Below, piece by piece: positions 9,169 through 17,052 of a stretch of 64,000 bases of DNA. The DNA is from Paracoccus sp. DMF-8. GTDB taxonomy: Bacteria > Pseudomonadota > Alphaproteobacteria > Rhodobacterales > Rhodobacteraceae. How positions within the stretch are numbered: position 1 is the stretch's first letter; every line of letters begins with the position of its first letter. The notes under the pieces were generated by a model. The model ran no database searches, was not told where the DNA came from, and worked only from the letters and a program-made list of their open reading frames with translations. Position numbers and translations under genes: made by a program. The DNA lies in NCBI RefSeq assembly GCF_029309835.1, contig NZ_JARJHL010000014.1, positions 62,001-126,000 of the forward strand. Direction: 5' to 3'.

Positions 9169-10328
9169 TCCTGCATGAACTGCTGTCCTTTGAAATCCTG
9201 CGCCTGATCTGGTGGGTGCTGCTGGGGGTCCTGCTGATCGGTTTCGCGCTGACCGACGGTTTCGACATGGGGGTGGCGGCGCTGCTGCCCTTTGTCGCGA
9301 AAACCGACACGGAACGGCGGGTGGTCATCAACACCGTGGGCCCGGTCTGGGAAGGCAACCAGGTCTGGCTGATCCTTGGCGGCGGTGCGATCTTTGCCGC
9401 ATGGCCGCCGCTTTATGCGATCAGCTTTTCAGGGTTCTACCCTGCGATGTTCCTGATCCTTGCGGCGCTGATCGTGCGGCCCGTGGCCTTCAAATATCGC
9501 AGCAAACGCGAGGATCCGCGCTGGCGCAGCCGTTGGGACTGGGCGCTGTTTTTCGGCGGCGCGGTGCCCGCGCTGCTGTTCGGCGTGGCGGTCGGCAACG
9601 TCTTGCTGGGCGTGCCGTTCCATCTGACCCCCAGCCTTCACGCCATCCCCGATGCCGGGGCCGGGGCGCGGTTCTTTGGCCTGCTGCGGCCCTTTGCGCT
9701 GCTGTGCGGGGTGGTGTCGATTGCCATGCTGGTCATGCATGGCGCGGGCTGGCTGGTCCTGAAAACCGATGGCCTGGTCCAGCGCCGCGCCCGCGGTTTC
9801 GGCCGCAGCGCGGCGCTGATCGTGCTGGCGGGCTATGCGCTGGCCGGGCTGTGGCTGTGGCTGGGCATCCAGGGCTATGGCTACGCCACCCCGCCGCCCC
9901 ATGACGGGCCGTCGAACCCGCTGCTGCATGAAATCACCCGTCAGGCCAGCTGGATGGCCGCCTATGCCGAGCGTCCGTGGATCTGGATCGCGCCGGTCAT
10001 GGGCTTCGCCGGCACGGCGATGTGCTGGCGCGCCCTGCGCGAAGGGTCGGATCTGGCACCGCTGCTGTGGTCGAAAATGGCGATCTTCGGGATGATTTCC
10101 TCGGTCGGGCTGGTGATGTTTCCGGTCATCCTGCCCTCGTCCACCGCGCCGGGGTCGTCGCTGTCGGTGTGGAACGCCTCGGCCTCGCATCTGACCCTGT
10201 TCGTGATGCTGGTCGCCTCGGCGATCTTTCTGCCGCTGATCCCGGCCTATACGGCCTGGGTCTATCGCGTCTTGTGGGGCAAGGTTTCGGCCGATGATGT
10301 CGAAGACCCCCACACCCATTCCTATTGA
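9165..10328 (+). CDS. cydB: Cytochrome bd ubiquinol oxidase subunit II
   Basis: The second large subunit of the bd oxidase, 387 aa with about eight membrane helices, needed for stability of the heme-bearing subunit. Diagnostic features are LIGFALTDGFDMGVAALLPF in the first helix and the GPVWEGNQVWLILGGGAIFAAWP stretch shortly after. The start overlaps the cydA stop (ATGA), consistent with coupled translation and equal stoichiometry. It is followed 22 bp later by cydX. Confidence 0.95.
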   Translation: MILHELLSFEILRLIWWVLLGVLLIGFALTDGFDMGVAALLPFVAKTDTERRVVINTVGPVWEGNQVWLILGGGAIFAAWPPLYAISFSGFYPAMFLILAALIVRPVAFKYRSKREDPRWRSRWDWALFFGGAVPALLFGVAVGNVLLGVPFHLTPSLHAIPDAGAGARFFGLLRPFALLCGVVSIAMLVMHGAGWLVLKTDGLVQRRARGFGRSAALIVLAGYALAGLWLWLGIQGYGYATPPPHDGPSNPLLHEITRQASWMAAYAERPWIWIAPVMGFAGTAMCWRALREGSDLAPLLWSKMAIFGMISSVGLVMFPVILPSSTAPGSSLSVWNASASHLTLFVMLVASAIFLPLIPAYTAWVYRVLWGKVSADDVEDPHTHSY

Positions 10329-10350
10329 CCACGCCACCGAAAAGGAGCCG

Positions 10351-10491
10351 ATGATGTGGTATTTCGCCTGGATGCTGGGCCTGCCGCTGGCCGCCGGATT
10401 TGCCGTGCTGAACGCCATGTGGCTTGAACTGAAAGAGGATCAGCGCCTGCTGGGCTATTCCGAACCCGAAGATAACCCCCGGCAGGGTTGA
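10351..10491 (+). CDS. cydX: Cytochrome bd small subunit CydX
   Basis: A 46-aa single-helix membrane protein that stabilises the CydAB hemes. It opens MMWYFAWMLGLPLAAGFAV, matching the CydX/YbgT N-terminus (MWYFAW...), followed by a short acidic tail. AAGGAG lies about 4 bp before ATG 10351; the next codon is also ATG. It is missed easily because it is short. Its last 37 bases overlap the end of the convergent minus-strand gene ending at 10455, an antisense arrangement that could couple expression of the two genes. Confidence 0.85.
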   Translation: MMWYFAWMLGLPLAAGFAVLNAMWLELKEDQRLLGYSEPEDNPRQG

Positions 10492-11027
10492 CCCTTGTCG
10501 ATCAGCCAGCACCGCCGGATCTCTGCGCCCTGCGGCAGCCCTGTTTCCGGGGTAAAGCGCAGCGACCAGCCATCGCGGCCTTGCAGCGCGAATTGATAGC
10601 TGTCCAACAGCGCCTGTGCCCCGGCATGGCGGATCAGCAGGCTGTAGTGATCCGGGCGGCGGGTCTCATACAGATAGGTGAAATGGATGATGGCACAGGA
10701 GCCATCCGCCTGCATGTGGCTGTCCAGTTCGGCGGGATGGGTCGCTTCGCGGCTGGTCAGGCCAGAGGTGGCGATCAGCCGGGCCACCTGTTCCGGGCCG
10801 GGGCCTGCGGTCAGCAGGTCGGGGGCGGGCATCATCGCGGTCGCCGCAGTGACAAGCTGGCGATACAGATCCAGCACCGGTGCGGCAAAGACGCTGTCGG
10901 GATCGCCCGCCATCCCATCCAGCCAGCGCCGGGCGTTGATGATCGTGTAGATCGAACACAGGTAATCATAGGCCCCCTGTTCGGCGGGATGCAGCGCGGT
11001 TGCGGTTTTCGGCGCGTCATGGGTCAT
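10455..11027 (-). CDS. Uncharacterised protein with possible papain-like Cys/His arrangement
   Basis: A 190-aa protein of unknown function. No signal peptide or membrane helix is evident, so it is probably cytosolic. Near residue 22 it has YDYLCSIYTIINA, a cysteine at the start of a helix followed by an asparagine, as in papain/C39-type folds. Near residue 143 it has DHYSLLI and then LLDSYQF, a plausible His and Asp in the order expected for such hydrolases. This fold suggestion is my inference from residue order, not a recognised family match. The 3' end overlaps cydX on the opposite strand; the start is 85 bp from the divergent aminotransferase. Confidence 0.55.
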   Translation of the reverse strand: MTHDAPKTATALHPAEQGAYDYLCSIYTIINARRWLDGMAGDPDSVFAAPVLDLYRQLVTAATAMMPAPDLLTAGPGPEQVARLIATSGLTSREATHPAELDSHMQADGSCAIIHFTYLYETRRPDHYSLLIRHAGAQALLDSYQFALQGRDGWSLRFTPETGLPQGAEIRRCWLIDKGQPCRGLSSGSE

Positions 11028-11111
11028 CGCGGCAGGATGACGGGGCAGGGCGGGCTTGTAAACGCAGATCCCCGCTTGCCCAGGGCTGCGGTTTTCGCCA
11101 ATCCTGCGCGC

Positions 11112-12224
11112 ATGACCGACCGTTTGCGCTTTGCCCCGATCCCCGACCGGCTGCCGCCGACCGTGCCCTTTACCGGCCCCGAGACGCTGGAGCGTCGGAC
11201 CGGTCGCGCCTTTGCCGCGCGGCTTGGCGCCAATGAAAACGGCTTTGGCCCCTCGCCCCGTGCGGTTCGGGCGATGGCGGACGCGGCGGCGCAGATCTGG
11301 AAATACGCCGATCCCGACAGCCATGATCTGCGGCAGGCGCTGGCCGCCCATCACGGTATTGCGCCCGAAAACATCATGATCGGCGAAGGGATCGACGGGC
11401 TGCTGGGCCTGCTGGTGCGGCTGGCGGTGACGCCGGGCGACAGCGTCGTGACATCCGAAGGCGCCTATCCGACCTTCAATTTCCACGTCGCGGGTTATGG
11501 CGGGCTGCTGTCCCGGGTGCCCTATCTGAACGATGCCGAGGATGTCGATGCGCTGGTCGACCGCGCCACGGAAACCGGCGCGCGGCTGGTCTATCTGGCC
11601 AATCCCGACAACCCGATGGGCAGCTGGCACCCCGCCGCGCGCATTCAGGCGATGATCGCGGCGCTGCCGCCCGGCGCGCTTCTGGTGCTGGACGAAGCCT
11701 ATGCCGATTTCGCCCCGCCCGAAGCCATCCCCGAGATCGACCCCGAAGACGATCGCGTGATCCGTTTCCGCACCTTTTCCAAGGCTTGTGGCATGGCGGG
11801 CGCGCGTGTGGGCTATGCCATCGGCCCGGCCCGGCTGATCGCCGGTTTCGACCGTATCCGCAACCATTTCGGCATGAACCGCAGCGCCCAGATCGGCGCC
11901 TTGGCCGCGCTGACGGATCAGGACTGGCTGCGCGAAACCGTGGCCCGCGTGCGCGGCGCGCGCGAACAGATCGGCGCGATTGCGGCGGCGAACGGGCTGG
12001 TTGCCTTGCCCTCGGCCACGAATTTCGTCGCGGTGGATTGCGGTCAGGATGGCGCCTTCGCCCGCCGCGTGCTGGAGAGCCTGGCCGCGCAGGGCATCTT
12101 TGTCCGCATGCCGGGCGTGACGCCGCTGGACCGCTGCATCCGCGTCAGTTGCGGCCCCAAGGCCGAACTGGACCTGTTCGGCGCGGCGCTGCCCAAGGCT
12201 TTGCACATCGCGCGACAGGCCTGA
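11112..12224 (+). CDS. HisC-like pyridoxal-phosphate aminotransferase
   Basis: A fold-type I aminotransferase of about 370 aa in the histidinol-phosphate aminotransferase branch. Features are LGANENGFGPSP near the N-terminus, the PDNPMGSW loop, VLDEAYADF and the PLP lysine in TFSKACGMAGARVGYAIG. No other histidine-biosynthesis gene is nearby, so it may act on aromatic amino acids or another imidazole or aryl substrate. ATG 11112 starts a protein of normal length; longer upstream frames overlap the minus-strand gene. The assignment to the family is firm, the substrate is not. Confidence 0.8.
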   Translation: MTDRLRFAPIPDRLPPTVPFTGPETLERRTGRAFAARLGANENGFGPSPRAVRAMADAAAQIWKYADPDSHDLRQALAAHHGIAPENIMIGEGIDGLLGLLVRLAVTPGDSVVTSEGAYPTFNFHVAGYGGLLSRVPYLNDAEDVDALVDRATETGARLVYLANPDNPMGSWHPAARIQAMIAALPPGALLVLDEAYADFAPPEAIPEIDPEDDRVIRFRTFSKACGMAGARVGYAIGPARLIAGFDRIRNHFGMNRSAQIGALAALTDQDWLRETVARVRGAREQIGAIAAANGLVALPSATNFVAVDCGQDGAFARRVLESLAAQGIFVRMPGVTPLDRCIRVSCGPKAELDLFGAALPKALHIARQA

Positions 12225-12302
12225 CGAGGCTGGCAGATCTTGCCGTGACTTTGCCCGGATGACAAACGCCACGCGGGTTGCCGCGCGGCTTGGGTCGTCA
12301 CG

Positions 12303-12803
12303 CTATTCCAGCGGCAGGGCGGTCGTGGCCTTGATCTCCTCCATCGACAGCAGGGCCGTGACGTTGTGGATGCGGACCTCGGAAATCAGCGCCTGATAGA
12401 ACCGGTCATAGGCGCGGGCATTGCGGACGCGGACCTTGAGGATATAGTCGATGTCGCCCGCCAGACGATGCGCCTCCAGCACCTCGGGGCGGGCGCGGAC
12501 GGCGGACAGGAAACGCCGCGCCCAGTCCGGATCGTGTTCTGCGGTGCGGATCAGGACGAAGAAACAGGCCTCCAGCCCAAGCGAATCGGGGTCCAGAACC
12601 GCGACCTCGGCGCGGATGACACCGGCCTCGCGCAGCTTGCGGATCCGGTTCCAGACCGGGGTTTTCGAGGCCCCCACACGGGTCGCCACCTCGTCCAGTG
12701 ACAGGGTCGCGTCCTGCTGCAAAAGGGACAGGATTTTGCGGTCAGTATCGTCCAGCCGGACGGGCGTTTGGATATCAGGCTGCATCGCGGAAATCTGTCC
12801 CAT
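12303..12803 (-). CDS. Lrp/AsnC family transcriptional regulator
   Basis: A DNA-binding regulator of up to 166 aa. The N-terminal winged helix-turn-helix begins LDDTDRKILSLLQQDATLS with the recognition region VGASKTPVWNRIRKL. The effector-binding RAM domain follows from about residue 85. An in-frame ATG six codons in (MQPDIQTP) is an alternative start. It is divergently transcribed from the sulfate-assimilation operon across about 100 bp. By position it is the obvious candidate regulator of that operon, perhaps sensing a sulfur amino acid; this is inferred from context only. Confidence 0.85.
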   Translation of the reverse strand: MGQISAMQPDIQTPVRLDDTDRKILSLLQQDATLSLDEVATRVGASKTPVWNRIRKLREAGVIRAEVAVLDPDSLGLEACFFVLIRTAEHDPDWARRFLSAVRARPEVLEAHRLAGDIDYILKVRVRNARAYDRFYQALISEVRIHNVTALLSMEEIKATTALPLE

Positions 12804-12907
12804 GTTGGCGATTGATGCAGTATATCGTCCTTATTTTGCGCTGGCTATCGCCAAAACAAGGAATTTTTTCCTATATTGCGTCAGGTATTCCGAAAGGTCC
12901 CAAAATC
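12804..12907. promoter_or_regulatory. Divergent Lrp / cys operon control region with inverted repeat
   Basis: This 104-bp spacer between the Lrp gene and the DUF2849-cysI operon is clearly AT-rich compared with its surroundings. It contains a perfect 8-bp inverted repeat, TTGGCGAT at 12805-12812 and ATCGCCAA at 12847-12854, plus a TATATT at 12872-12877 that could be a -10 element for the rightward operon. Lrp-type proteins commonly bind such AT-rich inverted sites, but the operator role is inferred. Confidence 0.4.
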
Positions 12908-13270
12908 ATGTCGAAAGCATTCACGCCCTCGCCCGAAACCCCCGCCGTCATCACCGCGAATGACCTGCGCATGGGGCATTGCGTGTGGATGACCGAAGAC
13001 GGCTGGACCGCCGACCCGCGCGAGGCCCGCCTGTTCGAGGACAAGGGCCATGCCGATCTGGCGCTGCTGGATGCCGAGGCGCAGGGCCATATCGTCGTCG
13101 GCCCCTATGTCGCCGAGGTCCGCCGCGGCCCGAACGGTCCCGAAGCCACCCATTTCCGCGAGGAATTCCGCCGCCTTGGCCCGTCGAACTATTTCCACGG
13201 CAAGCAGGCGGAAACCGCCAACGACAACCTTCCCGCCACTCAGGAACTCCGCGAGGCCAGCCATGTTTGA
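12908..13270 (+). CDS. DUF2849 domain protein of the sulfite-reductase operon
   Basis: A 120-aa protein opening the cys operon. It matches the DUF2849 pattern: a compact N-terminal segment ITANDLRMGHCVWMTEDG, then a short beta-rich part ending in GPYVAEV. DUF2849 genes in alphaproteobacteria usually sit just before cysI, but their biochemical role is not established. The end overlaps the cysI start by 8 bases, so the two are translationally linked. The start ATG 12908 is the first in frame after the AT-rich promoter region. Confidence 0.8.
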   Translation: MSKAFTPSPETPAVITANDLRMGHCVWMTEDGWTADPREARLFEDKGHADLALLDAEAQGHIVVGPYVAEVRRGPNGPEATHFREEFRRLGPSNYFHGKQAETANDNLPATQELREASHV

Positions 13271-14924
13271 TGCGCGTCCCAGCAATATCGACTATTACCG
13301 TCACCGCGCGCAGCAGTTCCGTTCGCAGGTCGCGCGTCGTCTGGACGGCAGCCTGACCGAGGATGAATTCCGGCCCCTGCGCCTGATGAACGGCGTCTAT
13401 CTGCAACTGCATGCCTATATGCTGCGCGTGGCCATTCCCTACGGCACGATCAGCCCCGACCAGATGCGCACGCTGGCGCTGCTGGCCCAGAAATGGGACA
13501 AGGGCTATGGCCATTTCACCACGCGCCAGAACATCCAGTATAACTGGCCGACGCTGGTCGATATCCCCGACATGCTGGACGCGCTGGCCGAGGCCGGCCT
13601 GCACGCCATCCAGACCTCGGGGAACACGATCCGCAACGTCACGACCGACGCCTTTGCCGGTGCCGCCGCCGATGAGGTGACCGATCCGCGCCCCTATGCG
13701 GAACTGCTGCGCATGTGGTCGACCGACCACGGTGAATTCCAGTTCCTGCCGCGCAAGTTCAAGATCGCGGTTTCCGGCGGTAAAAAAGACCGCGCCGTCA
13801 TCGCCGCCCATGACATCGGGCTGCGCATCGTCCGCAACGAGGCGGGCGAGCAGGGCTTTCAGGTGTGGATCGGCGGTGGTCTGGGCCGCACGCCCTTGCT
13901 GGGTCAGGTCGTCCGCGACTTCCTGCCCGAGGCGGATCTGCTGCCCTATGTCGAAGCGATCCTGATGACCTACAATCTCGCCGGTCGCCGCGACAACAAA
14001 TACAAGGCCCGCATCAAGATCACCGTGGCCGAACGCGGCCTTGACGTCATGCGCGACGAGATCGAGGCGGAATTCACCGCCCGCCGTGCCGCCTTCAAGG
14101 GCGTGGACCAGCAGCTTCTGGACGATCTGAAACGCCAATACGCCGCCCCGGCGTTCCGCAACGAGGAAATCGGGGATTACGAACAGGCGCGCACGCAATC
14201 GGCGGGTTTCCGCAGTTGGACCGACACCAACCTGTCGGCGCATCGCATCGACGGCTATGCCAGCGCGACGATCACGCTGAAATCGGCCGGGACGACGCCG
14301 GGTGACGCCAGCGATGCGCAGATGCGTCTGGTTGCCGATCTGGCGGAACGCTTTGGCCATTCCGATATCCGTATCGCGCATGACCAGAACATCGTCCTGC
14401 CGCATGTCCATAAATCGGACCTGTTCGCGCTGTATCAGGAACTGAAGGCCGCCGGTCTGGCCACCGCCAATGCCGGTCTGGTCAGCGATATCGTTGCCTG
14501 CCCCGGCATGGATTACTGCACGCTGGCGACGGCGCGCTCGATCCCGATTGCGCAGGACATCGCCGCGCATTTCCGCGCCCGCGATCTGGAAGAGGAAATC
14601 GGCAAGATCGACATCCGCATTTCCGGCTGCATCAACGCCTGCGGCCACCACCATCTGGGCCATATCGGCATTCTGGGGCTGGATCGTGCGGGCGTCGAAA
14701 ACTACCAGATCACGCTTGGCGGCGACGGCTATGAAATCCCGGCCATCGGCCAGCGCGCCGGTGCGGGTTTCCCGGGCGAGGAAGTCGTGCCCGCCATCGA
14801 CCGCCTGATCGACGCCTATCTGGAGGTCCGCGAGAACGAGGAAGAGCGTTTCATTGACGCCTACCGCCGTCTTGGCCCGGCGCCCTTCAAGGCGGCGCTC
14901 TATCCGGAACCCGCGCATGCTTGA
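13263..14924 (+). CDS. cysI: Sulfite (nitrite/sulfite) reductase, siroheme-[4Fe-4S] hemoprotein
   Basis: This enzyme reduces sulfite to sulfide with six electrons, in the cytosol. It is 553 aa with the duplicated ferredoxin-like and siroheme-binding halves of the family. The cluster/siroheme cysteines are seen as ACPGMDYCTLA and SGCINACGHHHLG, the expected C-x5-C and C-x3-C spacings. The HFTTRQNIQYNW motif typical of the siroheme site lies near residue 80. No separate CysJ flavoprotein follows; the downstream ferredoxin-NADP reductase suggests ferredoxin as electron donor. It overlaps both neighbours. Confidence 0.92.
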   Translation: MFDARPSNIDYYRHRAQQFRSQVARRLDGSLTEDEFRPLRLMNGVYLQLHAYMLRVAIPYGTISPDQMRTLALLAQKWDKGYGHFTTRQNIQYNWPTLVDIPDMLDALAEAGLHAIQTSGNTIRNVTTDAFAGAAADEVTDPRPYAELLRMWSTDHGEFQFLPRKFKIAVSGGKKDRAVIAAHDIGLRIVRNEAGEQGFQVWIGGGLGRTPLLGQVVRDFLPEADLLPYVEAILMTYNLAGRRDNKYKARIKITVAERGLDVMRDEIEAEFTARRAAFKGVDQQLLDDLKRQYAAPAFRNEEIGDYEQARTQSAGFRSWTDTNLSAHRIDGYASATITLKSAGTTPGDASDAQMRLVADLAERFGHSDIRIAHDQNIVLPHVHKSDLFALYQELKAAGLATANAGLVSDIVACPGMDYCTLATARSIPIAQDIAAHFRARDLEEEIGKIDIRISGCINACGHHHLGHIGILGLDRAGVENYQITLGGDGYEIPAIGQRAGAGFPGEEVVPAIDRLIDAYLEVRENEEERFIDAYRRLGPAPFKAALYPEPAHA

Positions 14925-15648
14925 CGGCAGCCTTGACGACAGGGCCGTGGTGCTGAATGAGCGTTATCGCCATCACGCCGCCACAGAGGTCCTGCGTCGC
15001 GCCCTCAACGACCCGGATCTGGGCAAGGTGACGCTGGTGTCGTCCTTCGGGGCGGAATCGGTGGTGCTGCTGCACATGGTTTCGGTCGTGGCGCCGGGGA
15101 CGCCGGTGCTGTTCATCGACACGATGATGCTGTTTCAGGAAACGCTGGACTATCAACTGGCGGTCACCGAAAAGCTGAAGCTGACGGATGTGCGGGTGAT
15201 CCGCGCAACCGACCCCGAAGTCGCGCTGAACGATCCCGACGGCACGCTGCACCAGTTCAACACCGATGCCTGCTGCAATTTCCGCAAGACCGTCCCGCTG
15301 GAACGCGAGCTGTCGAAATTCGATGCCTGGATCACCGGCCGCAAACGCTTTCAGGGTGGCGAACGCGACACGCTGGAATTCTTCGAGGCTGAACCGCCCG
15401 CGCGGCTGCGCATCAACCCGCTGGCGCATTGGCGTTCAAGCGACGTGCAGGACTACATGGCCGAGAACAACCTGCCGCGCCACCCGCTGGTCGCCAAGGG
15501 CTATGCCTCGATCGGTTGCGCGCCCTGCACCTCGCCGATCAAACCCGGCGAAGACCCCCGCGCGGGCCGCTGGCGCGGCTCGGCCAAGACCGAATGCGGC
15601 ATTCATTTCATCGGCGGAAAAGCCGTCCGCCCAGGAGTAAACGCATGA
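14917..15648 (+). CDS. cysH: Adenylyl-sulfate (APS/PAPS) reductase
   Basis: It reduces activated sulfate to sulfite with thioredoxin as donor. The protein is 243 aa. It has SSFGAESVVLLHM (nucleotide-binding loop) and the cysteine pairs DACCNFRK and GCAPCT that ligate a [4Fe-4S] cluster, which marks the assimilatory APS-using type. The catalytic cysteine is in TECGIHF near the C-terminus. ATG 14917 overlaps the cysI stop. Together with cysI it supplies sulfide for cysteine synthesis. Confidence 0.92.
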   Translation: MLDGSLDDRAVVLNERYRHHAATEVLRRALNDPDLGKVTLVSSFGAESVVLLHMVSVVAPGTPVLFIDTMMLFQETLDYQLAVTEKLKLTDVRVIRATDPEVALNDPDGTLHQFNTDACCNFRKTVPLERELSKFDAWITGRKRFQGGERDTLEFFEAEPPARLRINPLAHWRSSDVQDYMAENNLPRHPLVAKGYASIGCAPCTSPIKPGEDPRAGRWRGSAKTECGIHFIGGKAVRPGVNA

Positions 15649-16016
15649 GCGACCCGATCATCGTCCGTGACGACGGTTTCCACCCGTTCGACGGCGCCGA
15701 ACCTGTCATCCTTGCCCCGGACACCCAGACCGAGGAACTGGTCGACCACCTGCACCACGACCTGATCGCCATCGACTTTCCCGCCATGACCGACGGGCGC
15801 GGCTTTTCGCTGGCCCGCCGGTTGCGCGAAATCGGCTATCAGGGCCGGTTGCGCGCGGTGGGCAAGCTGATCGCCGACCAATATGCCATGGCCCGCCGCG
15901 TCGGTTTCGACGAGGTGCTGATCCCCGCCGAACTGGCCAAACGCCAGCCCGAGGATCAATGGCTGTTCCGCGCCGACTGGCAGGACTGGGACCACCGGTC
16001 GCGCCTTGCCGGCTGA
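15645..16016 (+). CDS. DUF934 family protein of the sulfate-assimilation operon
   Basis: A 123-aa cytosolic protein of the DUF934 family, typically encoded beside cysH and cysI and sometimes named as an oxidoreductase. Family-typical segments are IAIDFPAMTDGRGFSLARRLRE (first 20 residues shown by IDFPAMTDGRGFS) and VGFDEVLIP. The role is unproven; a function in electron delivery or enzyme assembly has been suggested. The start overlaps the cysH stop (ATGA). A short GC hairpin sits across the stop codon but lacks a long T run. Confidence 0.8.
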   Translation: MSDPIIVRDDGFHPFDGAEPVILAPDTQTEELVDHLHHDLIAIDFPAMTDGRGFSLARRLREIGYQGRLRAVGKLIADQYAMARRVGFDEVLIPAELAKRQPEDQWLFRADWQDWDHRSRLAG

Positions 16017-16068
16017 GCCGGTCTTCTTCATCGGCCTGACAACTAACTAGATAATTCAGGAATTCGAC

Positions 16069-16908
16069 ATGACACTGGATCTGCCCGTGGAAGACATTGC
16101 CGCAAAACCCGTCAAGACGCTGCCCGATGCGCAGACCGTGACATCGGTCAAGCATTGGAACGACCGGCTGTTTTCCTTTCGCGTGACGCGGCCTGCCAGC
16201 CTGCGGTTCCGTTCGGGCGAATTCGTCATGATCGGGTTGATGGGCGACAATGGCAAACCCTTGCTGCGCGCCTATTCCATCGCCTCGCCCAACTGGGACG
16301 AAGAGCTGGAATTCTATTCGATCAAGGTGCCGGACGGGCCGCTGACCTCGAAGCTGCAACATATCAAGCCGGGCGATGACATCATCCTGCGCCCCAAACC
16401 CGTGGGCACGCTGGTGCTGGATGCGCTGCTGCCGGGCAAACGGCTGTGGTTTCTGGCCACCGGCACGGGCCTTGCGCCCTTTGCCAGCCTGATGCGCGAC
16501 CCCGAAACCTATGAACGCTATGAGCAGGTCATCATGATGCACACCTGCCGCACGGCGGATGAGTTGAACTATGGCCGCGAACTGGTCGAAAACCTGCGCC
16601 ACGATCCCCTGCTGGGCGAATGCGCTGGCGAGGATTTCGCCAACCGCCTGCTGTATTACCCGACCACCACGCGCGAGGAATCGCCGCTGATGGGCCGGAT
16701 CACCGACAACATGACCTCGGGCAAGGTGTTTCAGGATCTGGGCCTGCCGCCGATCAGCGCGGAAACCGACCGTGCGATGATCTGCGGCAGCCTGGCCTTC
16801 AACGTGGATGTGAAAGAGGTGCTGGAAGGTTTCGGCCTGCGCGAAGGCGCCAACAGCGAACCCAAGGAATTCGTTGTCGAAAAGGCCTTTGTCGGCGACG
16901 GTATCTGA
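16069..16908 (+). CDS. fpr: Ferredoxin-NADP+ reductase
   Basis: A cytosolic FAD enzyme of 279 aa that moves electrons between NADPH and ferredoxin. The FAD domain includes RAYSIASPNW (RxYS motif); the NADP domain has ATGTGLAPFASL and the MICGSLAFN segment; the C-terminus EFVVEKAFVG is the usual family ending. Position at the end of the cys operon suggests it powers CysI through ferredoxin. A 53-bp gap separates it from DUF934, so it may also have its own start site. A strong terminator follows. Confidence 0.9.
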   Translation: MTLDLPVEDIAAKPVKTLPDAQTVTSVKHWNDRLFSFRVTRPASLRFRSGEFVMIGLMGDNGKPLLRAYSIASPNWDEELEFYSIKVPDGPLTSKLQHIKPGDDIILRPKPVGTLVLDALLPGKRLWFLATGTGLAPFASLMRDPETYERYEQVIMMHTCRTADELNYGRELVENLRHDPLLGECAGEDFANRLLYYPTTTREESPLMGRITDNMTSGKVFQDLGLPPISAETDRAMICGSLAFNVDVKEVLEGFGLREGANSEPKEFVVEKAFVGDGI

Positions 16909-16936
16909 CCTGTCGTCGCGTCTTTTGCAGATCTTG

Positions 16937-16958
16937 CGGGGGCTTTCGGCCCCCGTTT
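16937..16958 (+). terminator. Rho-independent terminator after fpr
   Basis: A 7-bp perfect stem, CGGGGGC (16937-16943) and GCCCCCG (16949-16955), with loop TTTCG and followed by TTT. It lies 29 bp after the fpr stop and would end the sulfate-assimilation operon. Confidence 0.7.
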
Positions 16959-17052
16959 CGCATTCCGGGGCGCAGGCCCGCGACATTGCCCGGCGTTGAC
17001 AGATGCGGGTCTCATGCCCATTTTGCCGGGTCGAATCATTTGAGGAATTTTC

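Noticed and set aside
11112..12224. Calling the aminotransferase hisC with a histidine-biosynthesis role
   Set aside because: There are no other his genes nearby and HisC-like enzymes often act on other substrates.
11028..12272. Long minus-strand extension upstream of the Cys/His protein
   Set aside because: It runs antisense through the HisC-like aminotransferase. The real start is ATG 11027.
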